Assembly: GCA_947630555.1 (NCBI GenBank)
Contig: CANRIA010000014.1
Location: 1-56,682 of the forward strand
Direction: 5' to 3'
From: an uncultured Clostridia bacterium
GTDB taxonomy: Bacteria > Bacillota > Clostridia > Oscillospirales > Ruminococcaceae
DNA length: 56,682 bases
Below the pieces are notes generated by a model that searched no databases, had not been told where the DNA came from, and saw only the letters and a list, made by a program, of their open reading frames with translations. A program made the position numbers and the translations under genes. Shown here piece after piece: positions 15,401-23,595 of this stretch (position 1 is its first letter; the number at the start of each line of letters is the position of its first letter).

Positions 15401-16363
15401 ATGATAACATTCACACTAAAAAACGACAAATATTCGATAAAAGTTCCTGCTCTTGCCTTTGGTACGGCGGCGTTTGAGCGCCACGACAACGACCCAGCCT
15501 ACTTTGAGCTGCTCGACGAATACGCAGCCTGCGGCGGCACCTGTATAGATACCGCGCGTACATATTGCTCGTGGATAGAGGGCGGCGATGATTCTTCCGA
15601 GGGCGTTATCGGCAGGTGGCTTATGCACCGCGGCAATCGCGATAAAATGCTGATAGTCACTAAAGGCGGTCACCCCAGCCATGAAGATATGCACGTTTCG
15701 CGCCTTACAAGAGAGGATATAGAATACGATATAAACCGCAGTCTTTCGGTAATGGGTATTGATTATGTAGATATTTTTCTTCTTCACCGTGACGACGAAA
15801 CTATTCCCGTAAGCGAGATAATGCCTATTCTCAACGACCTTGTAAAGTCAGGCAAAACGCATTTTATCGGCGTTTCAAACTGGCATACACATAGGATCGA
15901 AGCCGCCAACAAATTTGCCGAAGAAAACGGCATGGAACCCCTTCGCATAAGCCAGATAAACTACAGCCTCGCGCACCTCAGCAGCGATATGCTCGGTGAT
16001 GATACCCTTGTTTCTATGGATATGCGCGAACATACATGGTATGCAAAGCATAATTTCCCTGTAATGGCGTTTTCACCGCAGGCAAAGGGCTTTTTCTCAA
16101 AACTCGCAAAAGGGGAGAGCGTTAAAAATATTATAGAGGGTCAGTTTGTAAGTACCGCAAACCTTGCAAGGCTTTCAAATGTTATAAAGCTTTGCAATGC
16201 CACGGGCAAACAGCCTGCCGCAGTGGTGCTGGGTTACCTCAACAGCCAGCCGTTCCCCGTAAGCTCCGTTTTTTCGGCAAGCAAGGCATGGCAGATAAAA
16301 GAGGATATGGAAGCCCAAGATGTCGTGTACGACGAAAAAACACTCAGAATGTTGGAACTTTAA
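15401..16363 (+). CDS. Aldo/keto reductase family protein
   Basis: 320 aa NADPH-type oxidoreductase with a TIM-barrel fold. The catalytic tetrad is complete: D50 and Y55 in IDTARTY, K88 in VTKGG and H129 in FLLHRDD. The SGKTHFIGVSNW segment is typical of the bacterial 'predicted oxidoreductase' branch. The substrate is unknown. ATG 15401 is preferred over the in-frame GTG at 15392 because AGGTG lies 6 bases before the ATG. TATAAT at 15345-15350 may be its -10 box, but no good -35 is present. nadA follows 13 bases downstream. Confidence 0.88.
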   Translation: MITFTLKNDKYSIKVPALAFGTAAFERHDNDPAYFELLDEYAACGGTCIDTARTYCSWIEGGDDSSEGVIGRWLMHRGNRDKMLIVTKGGHPSHEDMHVSRLTREDIEYDINRSLSVMGIDYVDIFLLHRDDETIPVSEIMPILNDLVKSGKTHFIGVSNWHTHRIEAANKFAEENGMEPLRISQINYSLAHLSSDMLGDDTLVSMDMREHTWYAKHNFPVMAFSPQAKGFFSKLAKGESVKNIIEGQFVSTANLARLSNVIKLCNATGKQPAAVVLGYLNSQPFPVSSVFSASKAWQIKEDMEAQDVVYDEKTLRMLEL

Positions 16364-16376
16364 CGGAGGTGCTATT

Positions 16377-17300
16377 ATGATAAGAGAAGTACAGGACGAG
16401 ATACTTCGCCTTAAAAAGGAAAAGGACGTTTGTATTCTGGCGCACAGCTACCAAACGCCCGATATAACCGAAATTGCTGATTTTGTTGGCGATTCGTTCG
16501 CGCTTAGCAAAATGGCAGCAGGGGCAGAGAATAAAAACGTGCTTATGTGCGGCGTGCGCTTTATGGCAGAAACAGCAAAAATTCTGTCACCCGATAAAAG
16601 AGTTTATCTCTCTCATGTAGATGCAGGCTGCCCTATGGCACAGCAGCTTTCTCCGGAAACACTTAAACAAATGAAAGAAAAAGAGCCCGACAGGGTAGTG
16701 GTAGCATACATAAATACCACCGCCGCGCTCAAAGAGCTTTGCGATGTCTGCGTTACGTCTTCTTCCGCGGTAAAGATAGTCTCATCACTTCCCGAAAAGA
16801 AAATACTGTTCGTGCCCGACTGCAACCTCGGCAGATATGTTCAAAAGCAGTGCCCCGATAAAGACATAAAGCTTTACAACGGCTGCTGCCCCATACATAA
16901 CGGAGCATCTATAGAGGACGTAGCAATTGCTAAAATTCGATACCCGAACGCCCTTTTGCTCGTTCACCCTGAATGCAGGGAAGAGGTGTGCGAAAATGCC
17001 GACTATATCGGCTCTACCTCAGGTATAATGCAGTATGCAGAAAAAAGCGATGCCAAAGAGTTTATCATCGGCACCGAAAACAGCATCATTGCACATTTGC
17101 AGTATAAGTGCCCCGATAAAAAGTTCTATCATCTGTCGCAGAGGCTTGTATGCACTAATATGCGCCTTACCACATTGTATGAGGTTCTTTCCGTGCTGAA
17201 AACGATAGGGGACAGCGATAACGAAAATGAGATCATCATGACGGACGAGCAGATAGAACTTTCGCGTAAATGTATAGATAAAATGCTTCAACTCGGCTGA
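16377..17300 (+). CDS. nadA: Quinolinate synthase A
   Basis: 307 aa [4Fe-4S] enzyme that condenses iminoaspartate with dihydroxyacetone phosphate to quinolinate in NAD synthesis. The expected cluster cysteines are C85 (DAGCPM), C170 or C171 (NGCCPIH) and C259 (RLVCTNM). ILAHSYQ at the N-terminus and RFMAETAKIL are family motifs. GGAGGT lies 6 bases before ATG 16377; the frame is open further upstream inside the reductase gene. nadB and nadC, usual partners, are absent nearby. Confidence 0.95.
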   Translation: MIREVQDEILRLKKEKDVCILAHSYQTPDITEIADFVGDSFALSKMAAGAENKNVLMCGVRFMAETAKILSPDKRVYLSHVDAGCPMAQQLSPETLKQMKEKEPDRVVVAYINTTAALKELCDVCVTSSSAVKIVSSLPEKKILFVPDCNLGRYVQKQCPDKDIKLYNGCCPIHNGASIEDVAIAKIRYPNALLLVHPECREEVCENADYIGSTSGIMQYAEKSDAKEFIIGTENSIIAHLQYKCPDKKFYHLSQRLVCTNMRLTTLYEVLSVLKTIGDSDNENEIIMTDEQIELSRKCIDKMLQLG

Positions 17301-17316
17301 TGATAATATAAAAATT

Positions 17317-17350
17317 ACAGGCTCCTGCAAAACGCAAGAGCCTGTTTTTG
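17317..17350. terminator. Bidirectional terminator between nadA and the cohesin-like gene
   Basis: ACAGGCTC (17317-17324) pairs with GAGCCTGT (17338-17345) and is followed by TTTTG. The A-run at 17311-17314 gives the T-tail on the other strand. Confidence 0.85.
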
Positions 17351-18958
17351 TTATCTGTTTTTTACTATTAATATGATTATCAGCGCCAGTATCGCTGCAG
17401 CCAAAACTATCGCGCCGATTATTATGCCCCATAATAATCCTGTGCCGCTGCCGTCCGCTTCTGAAGAACTTGTCAAAGACGATGCTGATACATTGCTTTC
17501 ACTGCCTACAGAAGAAGAACTCTCCGTACTGCTTGTGCTTTCGTCGGGCTTTGAACTCTCCATTTCACTGCTGTCCGCCTCCGAGGAACTGCTGTTCTCA
17601 GCTTTTATAACGGTGTCAGCCAGCTTTATTTCTACCTTGCCTTCAGCATCTTTGTAAAGCTTGCCGCAGCCGTTGCAAATGTAGTATTCAATGTTTCCGT
17701 CCTCTTTGTCAGTCGCAGCTTTGGCTTCAACTTTCTTAACGTCTTTCATGTGAACAAGCTTTTCAATCACCTTGCCCTGTTCTACTACCTTTTTGCAGGC
17801 TTTGCATACCTTGTCGCCGCTGTAGCCGTCCTCTTCTTCGGTGGCTTTCTTTTCCTTTTCAAGAGTGGTTTCCTTGTGATTGTTCGGGTCTTTCTCACCG
17901 TATTCAAACGTCTTTTCGTCAGCCGCTCCGCATACCTCGCAGCAGTAGTAATATATTGCAGGGTTTTGGCAGTCTGCCTTGCTCTTTAAGTATATTTCGG
18001 CAGTATCCTTTTTGGTGAATTTATGTGCCGTTCTTTGCAGAGTTTCCTTTTCAACAGTAGTTTCTGTCTTTCCTGCGCTGTCTTTAAATACTTTTCCGCA
18101 GCCGTCGCATTTATAGTATGTGTTGTTGCCTTTTTCCGCGCAGGTAGGAGCCTTTGCCTTTACTTCTTTAAGCGAATGAACGTGTGGTATATTCACAGTA
18201 ACTTCGCATTTAGCGGTCTTGCCGCCGTCTTTTGTTGTAACTGTAATAGTCGCCTTGCCGTTGCCTACCGCAACAACAGTGCCTTCCGCGCTAACGGTAG
18301 CTACATTGTTATTGCTGCTTGCATATGTAACAGCCTTGTTTGCAGCGTTTGCAGGAGAAACCGTTGCTTTCAGTTCAAAAGCCTCGCCTTTGGTTTTCAG
18401 CGTTTTAGATGTCGGCGACACCGTTACCCCCGTTACAGCTACAGGCCTTTCAACAACATTTACAGTCGCCGATGTTGTAGTACATACCACAGGGCTTAAC
18501 TCTTTGTTGCAAATCAGGAGCTTCTTATTATTATCGACTGATACTGTGTAGCTGCCTGTCTTGTCTGCTTTGCATTTAAATGTAAACAACACAGTAGCTT
18601 TATTTACTACAGTATTTCTTGAATAGTCACTTGTTCCGGCAAAATAAAACAAGGTGCTTTCATCAAAACTTGGGCCTTCGTGTGCAAGAACGCTTTTCGC
18701 AGTGTCGCTTAAATTTCCCGAACCACTCACAAAAGAAAGCCCATCAGGTATGCTCATATAAAACTGAGCGCCAAAGGTCGTTTCTTGTTCGGTAAGGCTT
18801 ACCGTAAATGTTATCTCGTCGCCCGGGTATGCTGTTGACTTGTTTGCCGTAACGCTAATAGTCGCTCCGCCTGCCGCATAAGCTGTTTTCGCCTCATGCA
18901 TAACAGGTATCATGGCAGCAAGCATAACGGCAGCCAGCGCAATAAATTTCTTTATCAT
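17351..18958 (-). CDS. Membrane-anchored protein with cohesin-like and Ig-like (Big_2) domains
   Basis: 535 aa. Signal peptide (1-29). A cohesin-type beta-sandwich (about 31-170) opens with AYPGDEITFTVSL and closes with ATVLFTFKCKADKTGSYTVS and a TTSATVNV strand, the usual cohesin order. A Big_2 domain follows (about 172-256). Four modules of about 40-60 residues (258-452) contain CxxC pairs (CDGC, CEVC, CKAC, CNGC). A Ser-rich stalk (455-505), a membrane helix (about 508-532) and the tail KNR end the protein. It is predicted to display the cohesin outside the cell. It lies 39 bases downstream of a dockerin-bearing lysozyme, its likely ligand or one of several. AGGTGA precedes the ATG. Confidence 0.8.
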   Translation of the reverse strand: MIKKFIALAAVMLAAMIPVMHEAKTAYAAGGATISVTANKSTAYPGDEITFTVSLTEQETTFGAQFYMSIPDGLSFVSGSGNLSDTAKSVLAHEGPSFDESTLFYFAGTSDYSRNTVVNKATVLFTFKCKADKTGSYTVSVDNNKKLLICNKELSPVVCTTTSATVNVVERPVAVTGVTVSPTSKTLKTKGEAFELKATVSPANAANKAVTYASSNNNVATVSAEGTVVAVGNGKATITVTTKDGGKTAKCEVTVNIPHVHSLKEVKAKAPTCAEKGNNTYYKCDGCGKVFKDSAGKTETTVEKETLQRTAHKFTKKDTAEIYLKSKADCQNPAIYYYCCEVCGAADEKTFEYGEKDPNNHKETTLEKEKKATEEEDGYSGDKVCKACKKVVEQGKVIEKLVHMKDVKKVEAKAATDKEDGNIEYYICNGCGKLYKDAEGKVEIKLADTVIKAENSSSSEADSSEMESSKPDESTSSTESSSSVGSESNVSASSLTSSSEADGSGTGLLWGIIIGAIVLAAAILALIIILIVKNR

Positions 18959-18997
18959 TGTTATTCACCTACACATATTTATATAAAATAATTTATA

Positions 18998-21160
18998 TTA
19001 CCACAACATCTGTATTTGTCTGATGTGCGCATTTATGCGAAGATAATCAAGCAGATCGACCTCTCCGTCCTTTGTTACATCAGCTGTAGCTATGGAATAA
19101 TCGTCAAGTTCTATTGTGTGTCTTATCAATGCGTTCACTCGCAAATAATCAAGCAGGTCTATCTCGCCGTCGCCCGTAACATCACCATACAAATTCAGCT
19201 TTGCGTTAAGCTGTGCAGGCTTTGAACTAGTGACCTCGATTTCATAAACTCTCGGCGCGCAGTTTTTAAGCGCCACAGTCACCGTGTATTTTCCTGTCGG
19301 CAGAGTCTCCAGCATTATCCTGCCGTCTTCATCTACCAAAGCATCATATTCAGCGCCGTCATCACCTGCAAAAGTTATGCTCACATCAGAAATGTCTGCA
19401 CCGATGCTGTCAATGCCGCTTATGGTTATTCCGCCTATCTCCTGTGTCGTTTCAAGCTGTCCGCCTTCTTTTACTATTTCAAAGGAAATTTCCATATTTC
19501 CGCTGAAATTGCCGATGCCTGTCACAGTTATCTTTGCCGTGCCTATATCAACATTATTGCTGTAAGAAAGCGTGTAATCAACACCTCTTATAAGGCGTTG
19601 CTCACCAAAGTGCAGTTTTACATTCGGCACAAGCGCGCTGCCGGTGTATTGCTGCGGCAAAATTTTGGTTTGAGTGCATGAAGCGATAGAGCAGGGCGCA
19701 ATTGTAAAGTTATTGCTTGTGCTGCCCGTAAGAGTATTTGTCACAGGCGATACCGTCACTGTTGCAGTGCCTGCGTTTATGTTGTTTGAATATTCTACCT
19801 TGAGTTCTTTTTCAGTGTCAAGAGTAACAGTGCCGTTTTCTGTCGTAACGTTCGTCGCCGGAATAAATCCTTGCTTGCCGTCAGAATTTATTGCATAATA
19901 ATAATTTACCGAAGAAACCGTCACAGTTCCGCCAAGCTGAATTTTCTCATCTTTAGCAACGCTTGCCGCCGCAGAAGACTTGGCCGAGGGCTGCGAATAT
20001 ATGCTTCCGTTTGCTTTAACAACGCCCGAGACCACCGTTTCTTTAGATACGCTGACCTGCGGCTTAATTTCATTTGCATTGTAAACAGGGCTTTCAGCAA
20101 TATTTACCGTGTAATTGCTAAGCGGCTCTTTAACAGTCACAGTGCATACGGCAGTTTTATTGCCATTTGATTTTGCTGTAATAGTTGCAGTGCCTCGGCT
20201 TACACCGTATACCTTGCCGTCAATAACGCACGCAACTGAAGGATCTGACGAAGTTACGGTTATCGTGTCAAAATTATACTTCGGTGTTTGATTTACCGTG
20301 TATCCTGCACTTTCACCTACATTTAATTCTATATTGCTTTTTTCAAATGAAAGCGCCATTACTTTGTTGGGAACAAACCTGAAATCGCAGTCAAGGGCAT
20401 CGCTTTCAACGTATCTGCTGTTTCCCGTTGAACTGTACTGCCAGAATTGATAACTGCCCGTGTATGTTGTCTTTGATATGTAGTGCGCCAGCCATATCTG
20501 ATGTTTATTTGCTATCTGACTTGCGTTCATACATTCGGTAAGCGTGTTTTTGTTTGCATAAAGCATACTTTCATAACCTGCGTTCGTGCAGGTGTCAAGA
20601 AACGAATTTATTACCTTTGTAGTCTTGTCTTTTGAAAGATGTGCATTATACAGCCTGCCGCCAAGACCACCGTCTACCCAGCTATATTCAAAGTCCATAA
20701 CTATCGGCAGATCAAGTTTGTATTTTTTTACTCTTGCTATGCAGTATTCCGCCTCAGCCTTAGCCTCAGCCTCCGTTATCGCCTGCGAGTAAAAGTATAC
20801 GCCAACAGGTATGCCTGCCGCATTTGCAGCCTTTATGTTTGTCTCAAACTTGTCGTCAATGTAAATTCCGCCCGAAGCCGACGAGCCTCTGTAACCCAGC
20901 CTTATTATAGCAAACTGCGTTCCGTCTTTTTTCAGACCTGCCCAGTTTATGTTGCCTTGCCATACCGAAACGTCAGTGCCGTTTTGTATGGTGTAATCGG
21001 CAAATTTTGCATCAATAGTGTAAGTGTCGCCGTCATAGATGCTCTTTTTCTTGATTTCTGCGGCATCAACGTCAACAACTGTCTGTCGTGCAACGCTCAA
21101 ACCTATTGAAAAAACTGATACAAATGCACAGCAGGTCAACAAAAGTTTTTTAAATTTCAT
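18998..21160 (-). CDS. GH25 lysozyme with Big_2, SH3-like modules and a C-terminal dockerin
   Basis: 720 aa secreted muramidase. Signal peptide (about 1-34). GH25 domain (60-265) has the catalytic acids D63 (GTDVSVWQG) and D156/E158 (VMDFEY). Then come a Big_2 domain (about 268-350), an SH3b-like segment (about 385-440), an MBG-like repeat with YTGSAL and DYTLSYSNN, a Cna-B/carboxypeptidase-regulatory-like domain (about 580-655) and a type I dockerin (657-720) with two Ca2+ loops, DVTGDGEIDLLD and DVTKDGEVDLLD. ATG 21160 is supported by GGGGG 6 bases upstream; the frame continues to a TTG at 21178. The dockerin implies docking to a cohesin, and the next gene encodes one. Confidence 0.88.
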   Translation of the reverse strand: MKFKKLLLTCCAFVSVFSIGLSVARQTVVDVDAAEIKKKSIYDGDTYTIDAKFADYTIQNGTDVSVWQGNINWAGLKKDGTQFAIIRLGYRGSSASGGIYIDDKFETNIKAANAAGIPVGVYFYSQAITEAEAKAEAEYCIARVKKYKLDLPIVMDFEYSWVDGGLGGRLYNAHLSKDKTTKVINSFLDTCTNAGYESMLYANKNTLTECMNASQIANKHQIWLAHYISKTTYTGSYQFWQYSSTGNSRYVESDALDCDFRFVPNKVMALSFEKSNIELNVGESAGYTVNQTPKYNFDTITVTSSDPSVACVIDGKVYGVSRGTATITAKSNGNKTAVCTVTVKEPLSNYTVNIAESPVYNANEIKPQVSVSKETVVSGVVKANGSIYSQPSAKSSAAASVAKDEKIQLGGTVTVSSVNYYYAINSDGKQGFIPATNVTTENGTVTLDTEKELKVEYSNNINAGTATVTVSPVTNTLTGSTSNNFTIAPCSIASCTQTKILPQQYTGSALVPNVKLHFGEQRLIRGVDYTLSYSNNVDIGTAKITVTGIGNFSGNMEISFEIVKEGGQLETTQEIGGITISGIDSIGADISDVSITFAGDDGAEYDALVDEDGRIMLETLPTGKYTVTVALKNCAPRVYEIEVTSSKPAQLNAKLNLYGDVTGDGEIDLLDYLRVNALIRHTIELDDYSIATADVTKDGEVDLLDYLRINAHIRQIQMLW

Positions 21161-21254
21161 TTTGTACCCCCGTTCCAAATCTTTTGAACTCAGGCAATAT
21201 TTTTCTGTCCTGCCCGATGAGTTTCTGTCTGTCGTTCAATAATTGTACTCAATC

Positions 21255-21283
21255 ATTATAACACATATTGTTCGATAAGTCAA
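21255..21283 (-). promoter_or_regulatory. Promoter of the GH25-dockerin/cohesin operon
   Basis: Minus strand TTGACT (21283-21278), 17 bases, TATAAT (21260-21255): 11 of 12 consensus positions. The leader is about 88 bases. The rest of 21161-21453 shows no gene. A sporulation promoter for spoVT probably lies at about 21337-21375, but no match was good enough to call. Confidence 0.8.
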
Positions 21284-21453
21284 TGTTCTAAGAAAATTTT
21301 CATAATATTTCTTTTAAATGGTTAATATCCCACAAATGTATTTTCTCTGACATTTAAAATGTATTCTATGCATAATTGAAAACCGACTGCAAACAATATC
21401 TTCACAAAAGAGCACCTGCAAAATGAAATTTAAACAATTTATGGAGGAATAAT

Positions 21454-21996
21454 ATGAAAGCAACAGGAATAGTAAGAAGAATAGACGACCTTGGCAGAGT
21501 GGTCATACCAAAAGAGATACGCCGCACCATGCGCATAAAAGACGGCGCACCGCTGGAGATATATACCAGCAACGACGGCGAGGTCATTTTCAGAAAGTAT
21601 TCGCCTATAAACGAACTTTCCGAAAATGCTGCTCAGGCAGCAGAAGTTATGTATAAACTTGGCGGCGCACCTGCCGTTATATTTGACAGAGACCACGTTG
21701 TGGCAGTCGCAGGGGTAGCAAGGCGCGAATATAACGAACGCCGCGTAACTCCCGCTCTTGAAGAAATAATGGAAAGCCGCCGCGGTTTTGTTGCCGATAA
21801 AGATAACACTGTGCCTGTTCAGCCTATAGAAGGCATCGACCAAAAAGCTCTCGCGGTTTTTCCCATAGTCGCTTCGGGCGATGTAACGGGGGCAGTGGCA
21901 TATGTCGCCACCGACGGAAACACCACCGCAACGCAGGCACAGCATACCTTAGCGCAGGCAACTGCCATGTTTTTAGGAAAACAGATCGAAGAATAG
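21454..21996 (+). CDS. spoVT: Stage V sporulation protein T
   Basis: 180 aa transcription factor of the forespore. The N-terminal AbrB swapped-hairpin domain (1-50) has the signature GIVRRIDDLGRVVIPKEIRR, and a GAF-like domain (about 55-180) follows, as in Bacillus SpoVT, which tunes sigma-G regulon expression. GGAGG precedes ATG 21454. A terminator follows, so it is monocistronic. It lies next to the spoIIA operon, an unusual neighbour. Confidence 0.93.
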   Translation: MKATGIVRRIDDLGRVVIPKEIRRTMRIKDGAPLEIYTSNDGEVIFRKYSPINELSENAAQAAEVMYKLGGAPAVIFDRDHVVAVAGVARREYNERRVTPALEEIMESRRGFVADKDNTVPVQPIEGIDQKALAVFPIVASGDVTGAVAYVATDGNTTATQAQHTLAQATAMFLGKQIEE

Positions 21997-22027
21997 CATT
22001 TTATGGATCTAAAAAATCCACATCACA

Positions 22028-22072
22028 AACAGCCTTTGACAAATTTCTCTTGTCAGGGCTGTTATTATTTTA
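22028..22072 (+). terminator. Intrinsic terminator after spoVT
   Basis: AACAGCC (22028-22034) pairs with GGCTGTT (22057-22063), and the inner GACAA/TTGTC (22038-22042/22050-22054) extends the stem. TATTATTTT follows. The spoIIA promoter must lie at or after this hairpin. Confidence 0.82.
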
Positions 22073-22108
22073 TAAGAACAAAATGTACAAGCAGAAAGGA
22101 AAGGTACT

Positions 22109-22501
22109 ATGAACGTCGTTATCTATAACAACAATAACAGATGCTTGGTGGAACTTCACGGCGAACTTGACCACCATAACGCATCGTGCGCCAGAATGAA
22201 CATAGACATGGCGATCGACTCAAAATGCCCCTCAGAGCTTTATATGGATTTTTCGGGCGTTACTTTTATGGACAGCTCAGGTATAGGTCTTGTCATGGGC
22301 AGATACCGTATGCTGCATGAATATGGCGGCACTTTGTATATAGCCAACTGTTCGCCGTCAATAAGCAGGGTGATGCATATTTCGGGTATGAATAAACTTG
22401 CTACCTTTATAAACGGCGATATAAGAGGCAAGTATTTTTCGGGGCTTAACGATATGAAAGGGGAGACGACAGATGAAAAGATCAGACAGGACATTAAATG
22501 A
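22109..22501 (+). CDS. spoIIAA: Anti-sigma F factor antagonist SpoIIAA
   Basis: 130 aa STAS-domain protein that, when dephosphorylated, displaces SpoIIAB from sigma-F in the forespore. The phosphorylation segment is FMDSSGIGLVMGRY, with S57 equivalent to the phosphorylated serine of the family. It is slightly longer than the usual 115-120 aa because its 3' end (GETTDEKIRQDIK) overlaps the start of spoIIAB by 29 bases. AAAGGAAAGG precedes the ATG. Confidence 0.93.
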   Translation: MNVVIYNNNNRCLVELHGELDHHNASCARMNIDMAIDSKCPSELYMDFSGVTFMDSSGIGLVMGRYRMLHEYGGTLYIANCSPSISRVMHISGMNKLATFINGDIRGKYFSGLNDMKGETTDEKIRQDIK

Positions 22502-22946
22502 GGTGAAGCTTTCTTTCCCCAGCCGCTCTGAAAACGAAAGCTTTGCAAGAATGGCAATATCGGGCTTTGTTTCTCAGCTTGACCCCCAGATAGATGAGCT
22601 TTCCGATATAAAGACCGCCGTTTCGGAAGCTGTGACCAACTGCATAGTGCACGGCTATAAAAACACCCTCGGTATCGTGACAATGACCGCCCGTCTGCTT
22701 GTCGGTAACGAGGTCTACATAAAAATAACCGACAAAGGCTGCGGCATAGAGGATATCGAAGCCGCCATGACTCCGCTTTATACCTCCGCGCCCGACCAGG
22801 ACAGAGCAGGGCTCGGATTTACTATAATGGAAAGCTTTATGGACAGCCTGTCGGTAAAAAGCAAGCCGGGCAAGGGTACAAGCGTTACCATGCGCAAAAA
22901 GCTGACTACAAGAAAGGCATCTGATGAAAACAGAAGAAAAGCATAG
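22473..22946 (+). CDS. spoIIAB: Anti-sigma F factor SpoIIAB
   Basis: 157 aa GHKL-type serine kinase that holds sigma-F inactive and phosphorylates SpoIIAA. The N-box SEAVTNCIVHGY (E52, N56), the G1 box DKGCGI and the G2 box AGLGFTIMESF are all present. GGGGAG precedes the ATG inside spoIIAA. It overlaps sigF by 23 bases. The tail after about residue 145 is rich in Lys and Arg. Confidence 0.95.
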   Translation: MKRSDRTLNEVKLSFPSRSENESFARMAISGFVSQLDPQIDELSDIKTAVSEAVTNCIVHGYKNTLGIVTMTARLLVGNEVYIKITDKGCGIEDIEAAMTPLYTSAPDQDRAGLGFTIMESFMDSLSVKSKPGKGTSVTMRKKLTTRKASDENRRKA

Positions 22947-23595
22947 GTTCGCGCAGGAGAACATGGGGCTCGTCCACCTGTGCGCCAACCGCTTCAGGGG
23001 AAGAAATATAGAGTATGAAGACCTTTGCAGCGCAGGCTGTATAGGTCTTATGAAAGCTATAAACGCCTTTGACCCCGATCTGGGTTACAAATTTTCCACC
23101 TATGCCGTGCCCGTTATTATGGGAGAGATAAAACGTCTTTTTCGTGACGGCGGCGCGGTAAAGGTCAGCAGAAGTCTGAAAGAGCTGTCTCTGCGGCTTT
23201 CGCGCCTGCGTGAGCAGTTTGCCAAAGAAAACGGCAGAGAACCCACTATTGAAGAACTTTCTTCTCTTTCGGGTGCAGATACAGAAAAGGTGGTAGAAGC
23301 CCTCAACGTTTCACAGCCTCCCGTCAGCCTTACAGCCTCAGCAGATGAAAGCGCCTCTGAGAGCGGCAGTGAGATAGACATTCCCGTTGAAGCGCCCGAC
23401 GAGAAAATAATCCTGTCAATAGCCCTTAGGCAGGCTATGAAAGAACTGGAGCCCAAAGACCAAAAGCTTTTGTATCTTCGCTATGTAAAAAACAAAACTC
23501 AGACGCAGACAGCGTCCGAGCTTGATATGACACAAGTGCAGGTATCGCGCCGTGAAAAGAAACTGCTCTTACAGCTTCGTTCCAAGCTTGTTTAG
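22924..23595 (+). CDS. sigF: RNA polymerase sigma-F factor
   Basis: 223 aa forespore sigma factor. Region 2 is visible as YEDLCSAGCIGLMKAINAFD with FSTYAVPVIMGEIKR, then region 3 (REPTIEELSSLSG) and region 4 with the helix-turn-helix QTQTASELDMTQVQVSRREK. It is third in spoIIAA-spoIIAB-sigF, which fixes its identity as SigF rather than SigG. It ends at TAG 23593-23595, 27 bases inside the 3' end of convergent folC. Confidence 0.94.
   Translation: MKTEEKHRFAQENMGLVHLCANRFRGRNIEYEDLCSAGCIGLMKAINAFDPDLGYKFSTYAVPVIMGEIKRLFRDGGAVKVSRSLKELSLRLSRLREQFAKENGREPTIEELSSLSGADTEKVVEALNVSQPPVSLTASADESASESGSEIDIPVEAPDEKIILSIALRQAMKELEPKDQKLLYLRYVKNKTQTQTASELDMTQVQVSRREKKLLLQLRSKLV

Noticed and set aside
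21337-21375. Sigma-G promoter of spoVT
   Set aside because: Some bases resemble sigma-G boxes, but neither the -35 nor the -10 matches well enough, and spacing is uncertain.
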